This document shows positions 1 to 8,852 of a stretch of 64,000 nt of DNA, piece by piece. The DNA comes from Paludibacteraceae bacterium (GTDB taxonomy: Bacteria > Bacteroidota > Bacteroidia > Bacteroidales > Paludibacteraceae): positions 1 through 64,000 of the forward strand of contig JAGBRL010000031.1 of the NCBI GenBank assembly GCA_017632345.1, read 5' to 3'. The translations under genes were made by a program, and so were the position numbers. How positions within the stretch are numbered: position 1 is the first letter of the stretch; each line of letters opens with the position of its first letter. Below the pieces are notes generated by a model that was not told where the DNA came from, did no database searches, and worked only from the letters and a program-made list of their open reading frames with translations.

Positions 1-197
1 CCGGCAACCGTACCGCTGCCAGACGTAGGATAGCTCAAACCGCACAACATCCGCATCTCTGTCGTTTTACCAGCTCCGTTCGCTCCGAGAAACCCAAAGA
101 TTTCACCCCTTCGCACATCAAACGAGATATTATCAACAGCGATAAAGTCGCCAAAACGTTTCGTCAAGTTTTTTACAGAAATAACTATATCGTTCAT
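1..197 (-). CDS. ABC transporter ATP-binding protein, N-terminal part (runs off the window)
   Basis: The visible 65 residues begin [18 protein letters not shown] and contain a Walker A motif (GANGAGKTT) about 40 residues in, the standard start of an ABC nucleotide-binding domain. The ATG overlaps the TGA of the upstream ATPase gene by 4 bp, so the two are probably translationally coupled. The sequence around Walker A resembles the second ATPase half of YbhF-type exporters, whose two halves are normally one polypeptide; here they are separate genes. The permease genes expected next would lie left of the window. The rest of the protein cannot be seen. Confidence 0.9.
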   Translation of the reverse strand, partial: MNDIVISVKNLTKRFGDFIAVDNISFDVRRGEIFGFLGANGAGKTTEMRMLCGLSYPTSGSGTVA

Positions 198-1093
198 CGC
201 TTCATCAATTTAATAAACACATCTTCTATCGTCGGGCTTACCGGAATAAATTCAAATCCGTCAACACAACCGAACACACTTAAGAAATCAGACACGTCAA
301 AATCGTCATCAGTTACCATGTGATGCCACTCTCCAAAAGGATAACAGTCTGCAACCCCCGAAAACAATCGGGCCTTCTCCAAAAGCGACAGCATACTCTT
401 CGCCTTTACGCCATAGATGACGGAGTCGAAATCGTTCACAATACCTTCAGGTGTATCAATCTTCAATATGCCGCCCTCATCACACAGAGCGACACGGTCG
501 CACCGCACAGCCTCATCCATGTATGGAGTTGAAACAAGAATTGTTAAGCCATGCCGCCTTAGTTCTGCGAGCATATCCCAAAACTCGCAGCGAGACACTG
601 CATCAACACCCGTTGTCGGCTCGTCCAAAAGCAGCACACTCGGCCTATGAATCAAGGCGCAAGAAAGAGCAAGTTTCTGCTTCATTCCACCAGACAGTTT
701 TCCAGCCCTCCGATTCCGGAACGGTTCTATCTGCTTGTAGATCGGCGCCACAAGACTATACGACTCCGCTACCGTTACACCAAACAAGGCCGCGAAAAAC
801 TGCAAATTCTCCTCCACAGACAAATCAGGATAGAGCGAGAACCTCCCGGGCATATACCCTACTCTTGAACGAACAGCCTGATAATCCTTAACAATATCAA
901 AACCATCAAGCACGGCGCTGCCGGAATCTGGGTTCAACAACGTGGCAAGCAGACGGAAAAGGGTGGTTTTCCCTGCCCCGTCAGGTCCAATAAGCCCGAA
1001 CAACTCACCGCGACGCACCTCAAACGACACATTTTTAAGAGCCTGCACCTTGCCATAAGACTTAGACAAATTATGTATCTCTATAGCCATCAT
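194..1093 (-). CDS. ABC transporter ATP-binding protein (YbhF first-half-like)
   Basis: This cytoplasmic ATPase should power an efflux pump with the HlyD and TolC proteins encoded just upstream. From the chosen ATG ([14 protein letters not shown]) Walker A (GPDGAGKTT) is at residues 36-44, the signature LSGGMKQK at 133-140 and Walker B LLLDEPT at about 154-160. The H-loop histidine expected after Walker B is replaced: the stretch reads STPYMDEA where STHYMDEA is usual, so this site may hydrolyse ATP poorly, a trait I recall for the first half of YbhF. The longest frame starts earlier at 1117, but the ATG at 1093 follows an AGGAGAGG-like sequence and fits the family start. The ATG lies just after the HlyD stop. 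Confidence 0.92.
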   Translation of the reverse strand: MMAIEIHNLSKSYGKVQALKNVSFEVRRGELFGLIGPDGAGKTTLFRLLATLLNPDSGSAVLDGFDIVKDYQAVRSRVGYMPGRFSLYPDLSVEENLQFFAALFGVTVAESYSLVAPIYKQIEPFRNRRAGKLSGGMKQKLALSCALIHRPSVLLLDEPTTGVDAVSRCEFWDMLAELRRHGLTILVSTPYMDEAVRCDRVALCDEGGILKIDTPEGIVNDFDSVIYGVKAKSMLSLLEKARLFSGVADCYPFGEWHHMVTDDDFDVSDFLSVFGCVDGFEFIPVSPTIEDVFIKLMKR

Positions 1094-1094
1094 A

Positions 1095-1979
1095 TCACAA
1101 ATTGACCTCTCCTGCAAGCCCGATTTTCAGTCTGCCATCATTCTTTACCGCTATCTTTACCGCATAAACCAGATTAGCCCTCGAATCCTTAGTCTGAATT
1201 GTTTTTGGCGTAAACTCACCCTCAGACGCGATCCATGAAACACGTCCCTCATAATCATACCGCTTGTCACCTCCAAAATCCGCCACAACCGTAACCGTAT
1301 CGCCAAGATGTATATCTGCAAGTTGGTCTGACGTAAAATATGCGCGCAGATAAATCTTTTCCATATCAGCAACCTTCATTAACGGTTTGCCAACAGTCGC
1401 AAACTCACCCGCTTCGGCATACTTTACCAAAACCGTTCCATTTATAGGAGATGCGATGGAACATTTTGCGATACGGTCGTCAAGAGCGTCTATCTGAGCC
1501 TCCATAGCCGACGAACTGTTGTCAAGACTTGCGGCATTCTTGACAAGAGTTGACAATGCAGCCTCCAGCTGTCCTTCTAAAACGCGTATATGAGCATCAA
1601 TATCGTCTCGCTGTTTCTGAGTTGCGGCACCATCTCGCAACATATTTTCCACTCGCAAAAGTTCGCTCTTCTGCTTTGAAATCTGCTCCTTGAGCGACGC
1701 CACCTGCTTTTTCACATCAGGTCGAGAGTTCAGCAAAGCCGACTGCTGAGCCACCAGCTGCTTACGCTGCAAATGCAACTGCACTCCGTCAATCTCACCA
1801 ATCATCTTGCCCGCTATCACCTCTACGCCCTCCTCGACTTCAAAATTTAGTATTTTGCCAACAGCTTCGGCCGACACCACTATCTCCGTGGCTTCAAATG
1901 TGCCTTGCGCGTCAAACTCAGTCTCATTGCCACACGACACAACAAGCATCGCCATGGCCACGTATCCTGCTACTTTCAT
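1095..1979 (-). CDS. HlyD/YbhG-like periplasmic adaptor lipoprotein
   Basis: Membrane fusion protein linking an inner-membrane ABC exporter to a TolC channel. The N-terminus has a lipoprotein signal with lipobox VVSC (cysteine at residue 16). A biotinyl-lipoyl-like strand region follows (EIVVSAEAVGKILNFEVEEGVEV), then a long helical hairpin at about residues 70-165 rich in Q, K, E and L, then a second lipoyl half (ASPINGTVLVKYAEAGEFATVG) and a beta-barrel region with ADMEKIYLRAYF. At 294 residues it has typical family length. It lies 3 bp after the TolC gene and just before two ABC ATPases, so the substrate is likely exported as in YbhG-FSR systems; the substrate itself cannot be inferred. 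Confidence 0.93.
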   Translation of the reverse strand: MKVAGYVAMAMLVVSCGNETEFDAQGTFEATEIVVSAEAVGKILNFEVEEGVEVIAGKMIGEIDGVQLHLQRKQLVAQQSALLNSRPDVKKQVASLKEQISKQKSELLRVENMLRDGAATQKQRDDIDAHIRVLEGQLEAALSTLVKNAASLDNSSSAMEAQIDALDDRIAKCSIASPINGTVLVKYAEAGEFATVGKPLMKVADMEKIYLRAYFTSDQLADIHLGDTVTVVADFGGDKRYDYEGRVSWIASEGEFTPKTIQTKDSRANLVYAVKIAVKNDGRLKIGLAGEVNL

Positions 1980-1982
1980 ATT

Positions 1983-3260
1983 CTATTGATTTAATGTGGA
2001 TTTTAGTCTATATATAGCTTGCAACAACGCTATCTCGTGCGCGCTGAGATTAAACATTGCCTCTGACTCTTCAGTAATTTTACGCAACAGGTCTGTCGCA
2101 TCTATCACTCCGTTCGCAAACTGAGATTCCGCCGCAACTCTTACACGACGCCGCAACTCCACTATCCGCACGTCATCATCTACAGCTTTACGAAGCCTAA
2201 CTATCTCGCCATCTTCCTGCGCAACCTTCACTTCTGTGTTAAAGAGAAAGACCTCTCGCCTTACGGAAACCTGGCTTTGTGCAATATTGAGCTTTTCAAG
2301 GTTATTATTGTTTGTGTAATAAGCTCCGAAATTCCACGACATACGCACCCCAACAATTGCGTTGAAAGACCACTTTGCCGACGTCATACTCTCAAACATA
2401 TCAAACCCCGGATATCCGTAATAACCTTGGGCAAAAGCGCTGAACCGAGGCTTTGTAGCTGAGTTTATCAACTTGCGACGCGCATCCAGCACATTATTTT
2501 GTGCGTCAAAAAGAGCCAATTCCGGACGTGCAGACTCATAACCGACCACCTCCTGCATCTCAGGACGCATCAAATTGTCAGATGAAAGAGGCTGGCCGAT
2601 GAACACCTCCATAACACGGCGGTAACAGTCACGCGAAGCCTCTATCTGTCCTAACGACTGACTTGCGGTCAACAATTCCACTTCAACCACATCTACGTCC
2701 GATTGCGTCGCCACACCATTTTTAAGATAGGCTTGCATACGAGACAAGTTACTCTCCAGCATCGCGATTAAAGATTTTGTTTGCGACACACGCTCGTCAA
2801 AAAGCAAGATTCCAAAAAAGACATTGTCCACCCTCGTCTGCAAATCGTGAAGAGAGACATCAACCCTGCAGTTCTGCTCATTAGCGTCCGCCTGAGCAAT
2901 CACTTTGTCGGCAGCAGACTTGCCTCCGTCCCATATATGCTGCGACACATCTAACGCCACTTTATACTGGTCTTTTCTAACTCCTGAGATGTTTACTCCT
3001 CCAGCCTGCATCATCGAGCTGAACGCCTCCGGATACGTCGGAGCAGCCGACTGATACGATGCCTGAGCCGACAATGATATTTGCGGAATCCAAACCTTGG
3101 CTGCATTTGACAAATTATATTGTTCTGTCTGTCGAATAAGGTCGTACTGTCTTATTTCAGGATAATGCTCCCTTGCTAACTTGCGGCACTCCTCCAATGT
3201 TTGAGAAAACACCGAAGATGCAAGAAACATCAAACACCATACTACACAAAAATGTTTCAT
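1983..3260 (-). CDS. TolC-family outer membrane efflux protein
   Basis: Outer membrane channel component of the efflux operon. A signal peptide (MKHFCVVWCLMFLASSVFSQ) is followed by TLEECRKLAREHYPEI, the usual start of mature TolC-like proteins in Bacteroidetes. The rest is helical, with the two-fold repeat expected of the OEP family and the segment RMQAYLKNGVATQSDVDVVEVEL in the first half matched by RRVRVAAESQFANGVIDATDLLRKITE in the second. Length 425 residues is normal. It is the first gene of the operon, with a probable promoter at 3386-3417, and is divergent from an AraC-type regulator that may control it. Confidence 0.93.
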   Translation of the reverse strand: MKHFCVVWCLMFLASSVFSQTLEECRKLAREHYPEIRQYDLIRQTEQYNLSNAAKVWIPQISLSAQASYQSAAPTYPEAFSSMMQAGGVNISGVRKDQYKVALDVSQHIWDGGKSAADKVIAQADANEQNCRVDVSLHDLQTRVDNVFFGILLFDERVSQTKSLIAMLESNLSRMQAYLKNGVATQSDVDVVEVELLTASQSLGQIEASRDCYRRVMEVFIGQPLSSDNLMRPEMQEVVGYESARPELALFDAQNNVLDARRKLINSATKPRFSAFAQGYYGYPGFDMFESMTSAKWSFNAIVGVRMSWNFGAYYTNNNNLEKLNIAQSQVSVRREVFLFNTEVKVAQEDGEIVRLRKAVDDDVRIVELRRRVRVAAESQFANGVIDATDLLRKITEESEAMFNLSAHEIALLQAIYRLKSTLNQ

Positions 3261-3385
3261 AAATTTATCGTTTTGTAAATCTTCAACTTTAAGGCAATTT
3301 CCTTAAGCCATGACAAATATGAAATCATCCATCTGAAAAACTCACGCTATTATCATGTCAAGGCCAACAACCACTGCCGTAAAAC

Positions 3386-3417
3386 AAAGATAAGTTTCTC
3401 TATATGTTTAGACAATG
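3386..3417 (-). promoter_or_regulatory. Probable promoter of the efflux operon
   Basis: On the minus strand TATCTTTG (3393-3386) matches the Bacteroidetes -7 box TANNTTTG, with ATTG (3417-3414) 20 bases upstream as a near match to the -33 TTTG. Transcription would start near 3380, leaving a leader of about 120 bases that contains a small hairpin (TTAAGG and CCTTAA, 3289-3306). Assigned by pattern only. Confidence 0.45.
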
Positions 3418-3500
3418 CCAATCACACGCACAAATTGAGCAATATGCATCAACCTTAAATTTTAGTTCCTGCAAATCAAACAATCATTCTGCAAATTTGC

Positions 3501-3508
3501 TACATTTG
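3501..3508 (+). promoter_or_regulatory. Possible -7 box immediately before the AraC gene
   Basis: TACATTTG fits TANNTTTG and ends 4 bases before the ATG at 3513. If used, the mRNA would be leaderless or nearly so, or the true start codon is further in. No matching upstream TTTG is seen at the right distance, so this is weak. Confidence 0.25.
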
Positions 3509-3512
3509 CGCC

Positions 3513-4316
3513 ATGAACTTTTTTGACGATATAGACAATGACTTGTACTTCGGGCTTTATCTCTGCACAAGAGGTAAATGTGAAACGATTGTGAACGACA
3601 AGCCTTGCGTAATTACAGAAGGTATGGCGTTTATAAAATCGCCTCTTGTTCATATCAAAGAGTTTAGGAGGTCTGCAGATTTTAAATTCGTCACCATTTT
3701 CAATGACGAAATAGAAACTCTTGCACCTATTGCAGAGACAAACTTTGATATCGGACAGGACATATTGCAACAAAACAAATTTTACTGCAAATGCACCCCG
3801 GAAGAACAGACACTCTTTTTGTTTATAAAAAATTCTTTAGATAAGCACAAAAATAATTTAAGTTCCATAAAAAAGCCGTCTAAACTGCAAGAGGTCACTA
3901 TGCGTCTAATCGCTCTGACGGAGCAATCTGCATTATTAGAATACGCACGAATCTTTTTACAACAGCAAGACTCAGGACATAAGGGTAACGAAAAAGAGAG
4001 AAGCATCATGGTCAAATTCATATTTTTACTGTTCAAAAATTACAATTGCCATAGAGAAGTTCGATATTACGCAAACTTATTGAATTTCTCGCCCAACCAT
4101 TTCACCCGAATCATCAAGAAAGCGTCAAATCGCACTCCGTCCGAATGGATTGCAATCATCACTATTATACAGGCTAAAAAATTACTGCGGCAAAATAACA
4201 TATCAATAAAAGAGGTCGCACAAAAACTTAGCTTTCCAGAACAGTTCACTTTCCGCAAATACTTTAAGCAACACACCGGCATATCTCCAAAAGAATACAA
4301 AATGAGACATACGTGA
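3513..4316 (+). CDS. AraC-family transcriptional regulator
   Basis: DNA-binding regulator, 267 residues. The C-terminal 100 residues hold the paired helix-turn-helix of the family: YYANLLNFSPNHFTRIIKK for the first and SIKEVAQKLSFPEQFTFRKYFKQ for the second, ending TGISPKEYK. The N-terminal part (KCETIVNDKPCVITEGMAFIKSP) looks like a cupin-type sensing domain. It is transcribed away from the TolC-HlyD-ABC operon, so control of that pump is the simplest guess but is inferred only from position. The start is uncertain because a -7-like box abuts it; the next in-frame methionine is at about residue 38 and would cut into the sensing domain. Confidence 0.9.
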   Translation: MNFFDDIDNDLYFGLYLCTRGKCETIVNDKPCVITEGMAFIKSPLVHIKEFRRSADFKFVTIFNDEIETLAPIAETNFDIGQDILQQNKFYCKCTPEEQTLFLFIKNSLDKHKNNLSSIKKPSKLQEVTMRLIALTEQSALLEYARIFLQQQDSGHKGNEKERSIMVKFIFLLFKNYNCHREVRYYANLLNFSPNHFTRIIKKASNRTPSEWIAIITIIQAKKLLRQNNISIKEVAQKLSFPEQFTFRKYFKQHTGISPKEYKMRHT

Positions 4317-4480
4317 TGCCCCAAAAAGTGCACATTCAAGCTTAGAAATCCTTTCGGAAGATTTCCTACGTATTTTGAGTCAGTCTTTGTTTCCACATAC
4401 TGCCTTCATAAATTCATTAAAGGTTTCCTAACCAAAGAAAAGACACGCCAAAATCTTGTTCAAAAGGCGGGTCAAACTTT

Positions 4481-4609
4481 TCACAATAAGCACACCTTGT
4501 CAGACAAGATAGTGTCAATATCGATTCCACATGACCACAACGCGCCCATATCATCAAGATAATGAATAAACACTCTTTTCCCTCCCATAACATCTTCTGA
4601 ATTATTCAT
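4481..4609 (-). CDS. Small open frame of 42 codons, unknown
   Basis: ATG to TGA frame encoding MNNSEDVMGGKRVFIHYLDD and onward to ILSDKVCLL. The residue mix looks more protein-like than the surrounding AT-rich spacer, and an ACATTTG sequence lies just upstream of the ATG. It matches nothing I recognise and could be a gene remnant or chance. It lies downstream of the terminator hairpin for the parAB operon on the same strand. Confidence 0.22.
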   Translation of the reverse strand: MNNSEDVMGGKRVFIHYLDDMGALWSCGIDIDTILSDKVCLL

Positions 4610-4659
4610 TACTGCAAATGTGTTAGCTGATATAATTACGATTGGTCATTGGCAGAATA

Positions 4660-4707
4660 TAAAAAAGCAACTTCTGCAAATCATTAAATCTGATTTACAG
4701 AAGTTGC
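4660..4707 (-). terminator. Terminator of the parA-parB-DUF5683-mltD operon
   Basis: On the minus strand GCAACTTCTG (4707-4698) pairs with CAGAAGTTGC (4676-4667), with partial pairing continuing inwards, followed by TTTTTT. It lies 16 bases beyond the transglycosylase stop codon. Confidence 0.85.
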
Positions 4708-4722
4708 CTCGAACCATTTCTC

Positions 4723-6045
4723 TTACTTTATCACAAGCCTCTGCCCTATCCTGAGCCTGTCTGACCTCAGGCCGTTCCAGCGTTTCAATTGAGAGACTTT
4801 CACTCCGTGCCGTTTGGCTATGCCCGACAAGGTGTCGCCCTGCCGAACTCTGTAATTGCCTTTGCCGCCTCTCGCCCCTCGGAAATATGGGTCTTTGTAA
4901 GCAGGCTCGACCTTTACGCGCATTGTATTCAGTTCTTCCGCCCTATGCGCTATGATAGTATCTTTATTGTCAATGAAATTATTAACACTCGCCAAAGGCA
5001 AGCATAAAGAGTACGGAACACCATTGCCCGGAATTATATCCTTTCTATATTGAGGATTAAGGCTGCGCAACACATCAATGTCAATCTTCAGCACCTCCGC
5101 AATCTGCAAAAGATGCACACGCTCGCTAAGCATTATCGTGTCGCACAATATAGGCATTTCAATCTCCGCCGGACACAGATTATGCTCCTTATAGTAAGTC
5201 ATAGTATATGTAGCGGCGATAAATGCAGGCACATATCCGCGAGTCTCCTTTGGCAAATACGGATAGATGGCCCAGTAGTCCTTTTTGCCGCCAGAACGGC
5301 GGATAGCCTTGTTCACATTTCCAGGTCCGCAATTATACGCTGCGATAACCAATGCCCAGTCGCCATAAATATTGTACAAATCTTTAAGGAAACGCACAGC
5401 GGCGTTCGTAGATTTTATAGGATCTCTTCTGTCGTCTATCAGACTGTTGCCCTGCAAGCCGTACAACTTGCCAGTAGAATACATAAACTGCCAAAGCCCG
5501 GAAGCCCCCGCTCTAGAAAACGCCCTCGGATTAAGAGCAGACTCGATTACAGGCAGATACTTAAGTTCTATCGGCAAGCCCGCTGCGTCAAGCGCATCTT
5601 CAAATATAGGGAAATAGTACTTGCCCACTCCCAGCATATAATCCACCTGCTTTCTCCTTTTCACCGTATAAAGTTCGATGTAACGCTTCACAATGCTGTT
5701 GTAGTTCATCTCCATAATTGCAGGAATCTGGCTAAGGCGCTGCATGTACACGCTATCCGACAAGACCTCGCCCAAGCTGTCTGACTTGCAGTCCTTCTGA
5801 GGCCTCACATTCTTACGGAAAACATAAAGCAAACTATCCATATTGGAGACAAACCCAAGAGGTATAGTCTGCTCCTCCACATTCGCAGAATCTGTCACAA
5901 CGGAATCAGCCATTGTCGAATCAACACTTGCAAACGCCACCGAATCTTGCAAAAGTTCAGCAATCTTACTCTCTTCATTACCGTCTTCAGCCCAAGAAGA
6001 CACCGCACAAAGGCCCAACAGAGCCGTAATAAAATATTTTAACAT
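4723..6045 (-). CDS. mltD: Membrane-associated lytic murein transglycosylase with LysM domain (MltD-like)
   Basis: Cleaves the glycan strands of peptidoglycan in the periplasm. The frame opens with a TTG at 6063, but the ATG at 6045 (MLKYFITALLGLCAVSSWAE) gives a standard signal peptide and is preferred. After a linker, the SLT domain starts with LGVGKYYFPIFEDAL and contains the catalytic glutamate in VIESALNP (about residue 168) followed by AFSRAGASGLWQFM and AAYNCGPGNV, all hallmarks of family 1 transglycosylases. The last 45 residues are one LysM peptidoglycan-binding domain (YRVRQGDTLSGIAKRHGV). It closes the parAB operon, 14 bp after DUF5683. Confidence 0.93.
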   Translation of the reverse strand: MLKYFITALLGLCAVSSWAEDGNEESKIAELLQDSVAFASVDSTMADSVVTDSANVEEQTIPLGFVSNMDSLLYVFRKNVRPQKDCKSDSLGEVLSDSVYMQRLSQIPAIMEMNYNSIVKRYIELYTVKRRKQVDYMLGVGKYYFPIFEDALDAAGLPIELKYLPVIESALNPRAFSRAGASGLWQFMYSTGKLYGLQGNSLIDDRRDPIKSTNAAVRFLKDLYNIYGDWALVIAAYNCGPGNVNKAIRRSGGKKDYWAIYPYLPKETRGYVPAFIAATYTMTYYKEHNLCPAEIEMPILCDTIMLSERVHLLQIAEVLKIDIDVLRSLNPQYRKDIIPGNGVPYSLCLPLASVNNFIDNKDTIIAHRAEELNTMRVKVEPAYKDPYFRGARGGKGNYRVRQGDTLSGIAKRHGVKVSQLKRWNGLRSDRLRIGQRLVIK

Positions 6046-6059
6046 CTTCAAATTATATC

Positions 6060-6818
6060 TCAAAAACTAACTTTACACTGAAGTCCGAAAGAAGGCTCTA
6101 CACTAGGTGTCGCATAAAACGGACTGTTCAAAACCGGCTCCACTTTGAAAGAGATATCGTCCGTAACAGAAAAATCGTACAGATGTCCGTCAACATACGC
6201 GTCAATCACATTCAGAGCATACAACAAAACAAAACCGAACACGCACAAATCTCTATTTCTGCGATAATAATCCCGCTTGTTCCTCAACGTCTTCTGCTTC
6301 CAATCCAAAGTAACGTCCATATTACCGAAAATATCGTCATACGAATTTGTCGCCGGATTATTGTCAAACATGTCATGATAGGCATTTCCGTACTGGTTGT
6401 ACATTCGCCCTTGCCAAACCACGATATAACTCAAAACCGCCGCTCCGCCGTATATGACAGGCACTTTCCAGTAACTTCTGTTATAAACCTGCCCAAGCCC
6501 TGGACAAATAAGCGAATACCACACCGCTTTGTTTGGGTCCGGTTTCCAATAAACTATTTCCGGCTCTTTTTTTCTTTTTTTCTTTTTAACGACAGTATCT
6601 TCAGAAGCCACACCTTGCGCAGACTGACCAATCGCAGGCGAGCCATCCGTGCCAACTACGACTGTGTCCGCCTCAGAAAAAGCAGAGTCAGACACCAAGA
6701 CAGCAGGAGCCACGCGCATATTCACAACACTTGCCGAATCCTGACTTGCATAGCCATTAGAAAAAATCAAAAGAGAGAAGAGCAGAAATAAAAACATTCG
6801 CTCTCCCCTTTCCAACAT
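6060..6818 (-). CDS. DUF5683-family membrane protein
   Basis: Bacteroidetes-specific envelope protein of unknown function, typically found beside parB. It has a signal-like segment (ERMFLFLLFSLLIFSNGYAS), a low-complexity stretch with KKKKRKKEP, then the conserved core DPNKAVWYSLICPGLGQVYNRSYWKVP with two hydrophobic spans (VIYGGAAVLSYIVV and LCVFGFVLLYALNVIDAYVD), and a beta-rich tail. The open frame extends upstream to overlap parB through a TTG; the ATG at 6818 or that at 6797, which follows GGGGAG, are more likely starts. The stop lies 14 bp before the transglycosylase ATG. Confidence 0.8.
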   Translation of the reverse strand: MLERGERMFLFLLFSLLIFSNGYASQDSASVVNMRVAPAVLVSDSAFSEADTVVVGTDGSPAIGQSAQGVASEDTVVKKKKRKKEPEIVYWKPDPNKAVWYSLICPGLGQVYNRSYWKVPVIYGGAAVLSYIVVWQGRMYNQYGNAYHDMFDNNPATNSYDDIFGNMDVTLDWKQKTLRNKRDYYRRNRDLCVFGFVLLYALNVIDAYVDGHLYDFSVTDDISFKVEPVLNSPFYATPSVEPSFGLQCKVSF

Positions 6819-6862
6819 AATCTTTATCAATAAATTATTAAATTGATTCATAAGCAAAAAAC

Positions 6863-7765
6863 TCAACGTTTCTGAACAGAATCGAAAATCTCCATTATTT
6901 TCTCAAACTGCTCGTCATTCGAAAACGGAATTGTTATTTTACCTTTGCCTTTAGCGTTACGCACCAGATCAACCTTCTGCCCGAACATATCGGTAAGCAC
7001 ATCCTTCAGCAACACATATTCGTCAGGCAAAGAGGCTCCGCCGCCAGTTTTTCCGCCGCCACCGCCAGTTGTCGAACCATCCTCCTCATTCTCCTCATTC
7101 AAACCACGGACAAGCTCCTCAACTTTGCGCACAGACAAACCGTCTCGCTGTATAGCGTCATAAATCTCAAGCTGCTTGACAGGGTCTTCGACAGAAAGCA
7201 ACGCCCTTGCATGCCCCATGTCAATCTTCTTGTCCTTTATTCCGACCTGAATATTGCCCGGAAGACGAAGCAAGCGCAAATAATTTGAGACCGTAGCACG
7301 CTTTTTTCCGACACGCTCCGCCAGCTGCTCCTGCGTATAATTGCAAACGTCCATCAAATTCTGATAAGACAGAGCAACTTCGATAGAATTAAGGTCTTCG
7401 CGCTGAATGTTCTCTATCAGCGCCATTTCCATAACAAGCTCGTCTGACGCGTCTATGACATAGGCAGGAATAGAGTCCTTGCCAGCCATAGTAGAAGCTC
7501 TGTAACGACGTTCTCCGGCAATAATCTGATACTTATGATCAGCAACCTTTCGGAGCGTTATCGGCTGAATAACCCCGTGCTGCTTTATAGACTCCGACAG
7601 CTCCAACATAGCGTCAGCGTCAAAATTTTTTCGCGGCTGATCCGGATTAGCCTCAATCTCCGAAAGAGGAATCTCGTCCAGCGAAGACGAGCCTTTAACC
7701 TCCGGCTCCGAACCGCCCAAAAGGGCGTCCATTCCTCTGCCTAAACCTCCAAGTTTCTTAGCCAT
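6863..7765 (-). CDS. parB: Chromosome partitioning protein ParB
   Basis: Sequence-specific CTPase and DNA-binding protein that loads on parS sites and spreads, working with ParA in chromosome segregation. It begins with the classic MAKKLGGLGRGMDALLG. The N-terminal domain has IPLSEIEANPDQPRKNF and the GERRYRA box, the ENIQREDLN motif follows, then a helix-turn-helix (TQEQLAERVGKKRATVSNYLRLLRLP), and a C-terminal dimerisation region after a glycine-rich linker (TTGGGGGKTGGGA). 300 residues is normal. parA lies 18 bp upstream. No parS-like palindrome was recognised by eye in the window. Confidence 0.97.
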   Translation of the reverse strand: MAKKLGGLGRGMDALLGGSEPEVKGSSSLDEIPLSEIEANPDQPRKNFDADAMLELSESIKQHGVIQPITLRKVADHKYQIIAGERRYRASTMAGKDSIPAYVIDASDELVMEMALIENIQREDLNSIEVALSYQNLMDVCNYTQEQLAERVGKKRATVSNYLRLLRLPGNIQVGIKDKKIDMGHARALLSVEDPVKQLEIYDAIQRDGLSVRKVEELVRGLNEENEEDGSTTGGGGGKTGGGASLPDEYVLLKDVLTDMFGQKVDLVRNAKGKGKITIPFSNDEQFEKIMEIFDSVQKR

Positions 7766-7783
7766 AACAAACCACTTTCAATA

Positions 7784-8557
7784 TCACTCTTCTTCTGAAT
7801 TATTATCAAGGATTTCCTTTGCCAGCTGCATATAATTCTGCGCGCCTCTCGAATCAGCGTCAAACGTGATTACAGACTGACAGTACCCCGGAGCCTCGCC
7901 CAACTTGACGTTCCTCTGTATCATAGTCTTGAACACCATGTCGCCAAAGTGCTTCTTGACCTCCTCAACCACCTGATTGTTCAACTTGACACGAGAGTCG
8001 TACATTGTAAGCAAGAAACCTTCGATGTCCAAGTCAGGATTGAACTTGGTCTTAACGCGCTTGATTGTGTCGAGCAGCTTTGCAATACCTTCCAGCGCAT
8101 AATATTCGCACTGAACAGGAATCAGCACCGAGTCTGCCGCCACAAGAGCGTTGAGCACCAGAATTCCGAGCGACGGAGAACAATCCACAATCACATAGTC
8201 GTATTCATCAACAAGCGGAGCAAGCGACCCCTTCAAAACCATCTCGCGGTCCTGATAGTCTATCATCTTGATTTCCGCCCCAACCAAATCGATGTTCGAC
8301 GGAACTATCTTCAAGTTCTCTATATCCGTGTCACAAATTGCGTCCTTCATGTCCGCGCCCTCGACGAGACACTCATAAACAGTAGTTCCTACGTTTTTTA
8401 TATCTATGCCCAAACCTGAAGAAGCGTTAGCCTGCGGGTCTATATCCACCAACAGCACTTTCTTTTCCATTACAGCCAAAGCCGCCGCCAAATTAACAGC
8501 AGTAGTAGTCTTGCCCACTCCGCCCTTCTGATTCGCCATTGTTATAATCTTTCCCAT
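7784..8557 (-). CDS. parA: Chromosome partitioning ATPase ParA (Soj)
   Basis: Walker-type ATPase that positions ParB-parS complexes. The deviant Walker A KGGVGKTTT is at residues 11-19, followed by the A' motif DIDPQANAS and Walker B YVIVDCSPSLG; PVQCEYYALEG and TMYDSR are also typical of Soj-like proteins. At 257 residues with no N-terminal DNA-binding extension, it is the chromosomal rather than plasmid P1 type. It is first in the four-gene operon, with a TATATTTG box upstream at 8594-8601. Confidence 0.97.
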   Translation of the reverse strand: MGKIITMANQKGGVGKTTTAVNLAAALAVMEKKVLLVDIDPQANASSGLGIDIKNVGTTVYECLVEGADMKDAICDTDIENLKIVPSNIDLVGAEIKMIDYQDREMVLKGSLAPLVDEYDYVIVDCSPSLGILVLNALVAADSVLIPVQCEYYALEGIAKLLDTIKRVKTKFNPDLDIEGFLLTMYDSRVKLNNQVVEEVKKHFGDMVFKTMIQRNVKLGEAPGYCQSVITFDADSRGAQNYMQLAKEILDNNSEEE

Positions 8558-8593
8558 AACAACTGAAAAATTTTAGTTTGTTTTTCTATTTTG

Positions 8594-8601
8594 CAAATAT
8601 A
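8594..8601 (-). promoter_or_regulatory. -7 box of the parAB operon promoter
   Basis: TATATTTG on the minus strand matches TANNTTTG exactly and lies 36 bases before the parA ATG. No good -33 TTTG is seen at the expected spacing. Confidence 0.5.
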
Positions 8602-8762
8602 GTAAAAAATAATCTAATCTAATATTCACTTATCGTTTTATTTATCAACCGCAAAACAAACAAGTCTTTCACCAATCTAATTTTCAGCACATTACAAAAA
8701 ACAAAAAAAACAAAGTGAGAATACTTATCTGTTAATTTTCAAGCACTTAAAAACTTTTCAAC

Positions 8763-8803
8763 AAAACAAAAAAACTCCCGCCGACTAAAATCAGCAGGAG
8801 TTT
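8763..8803 (-). terminator. Terminator of the tra/giant-protein operon
   Basis: Minus strand AAACTCCTGCTGA pairs with TCGGCGGGAGTTT around a short loop, followed by a T run. It lies 50 bases past the stop of the giant gene and marks the end of the long transcription unit. Confidence 0.85.
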
Positions 8804-8852
8804 CAGCTCCTAAATTCACACCCAAGAGCCTGTATAGTCTACGATTCAAATA

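Larger units (their letters stand above)
4317..4722. other. Intergenic region, 406 bases
   Basis: Lies between the convergent AraC and lytic transglycosylase genes. It holds the terminator at 4660-4707 and a 42-codon open frame on the minus strand (4481-4609); nothing else was recognised. Confidence 0.6.
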
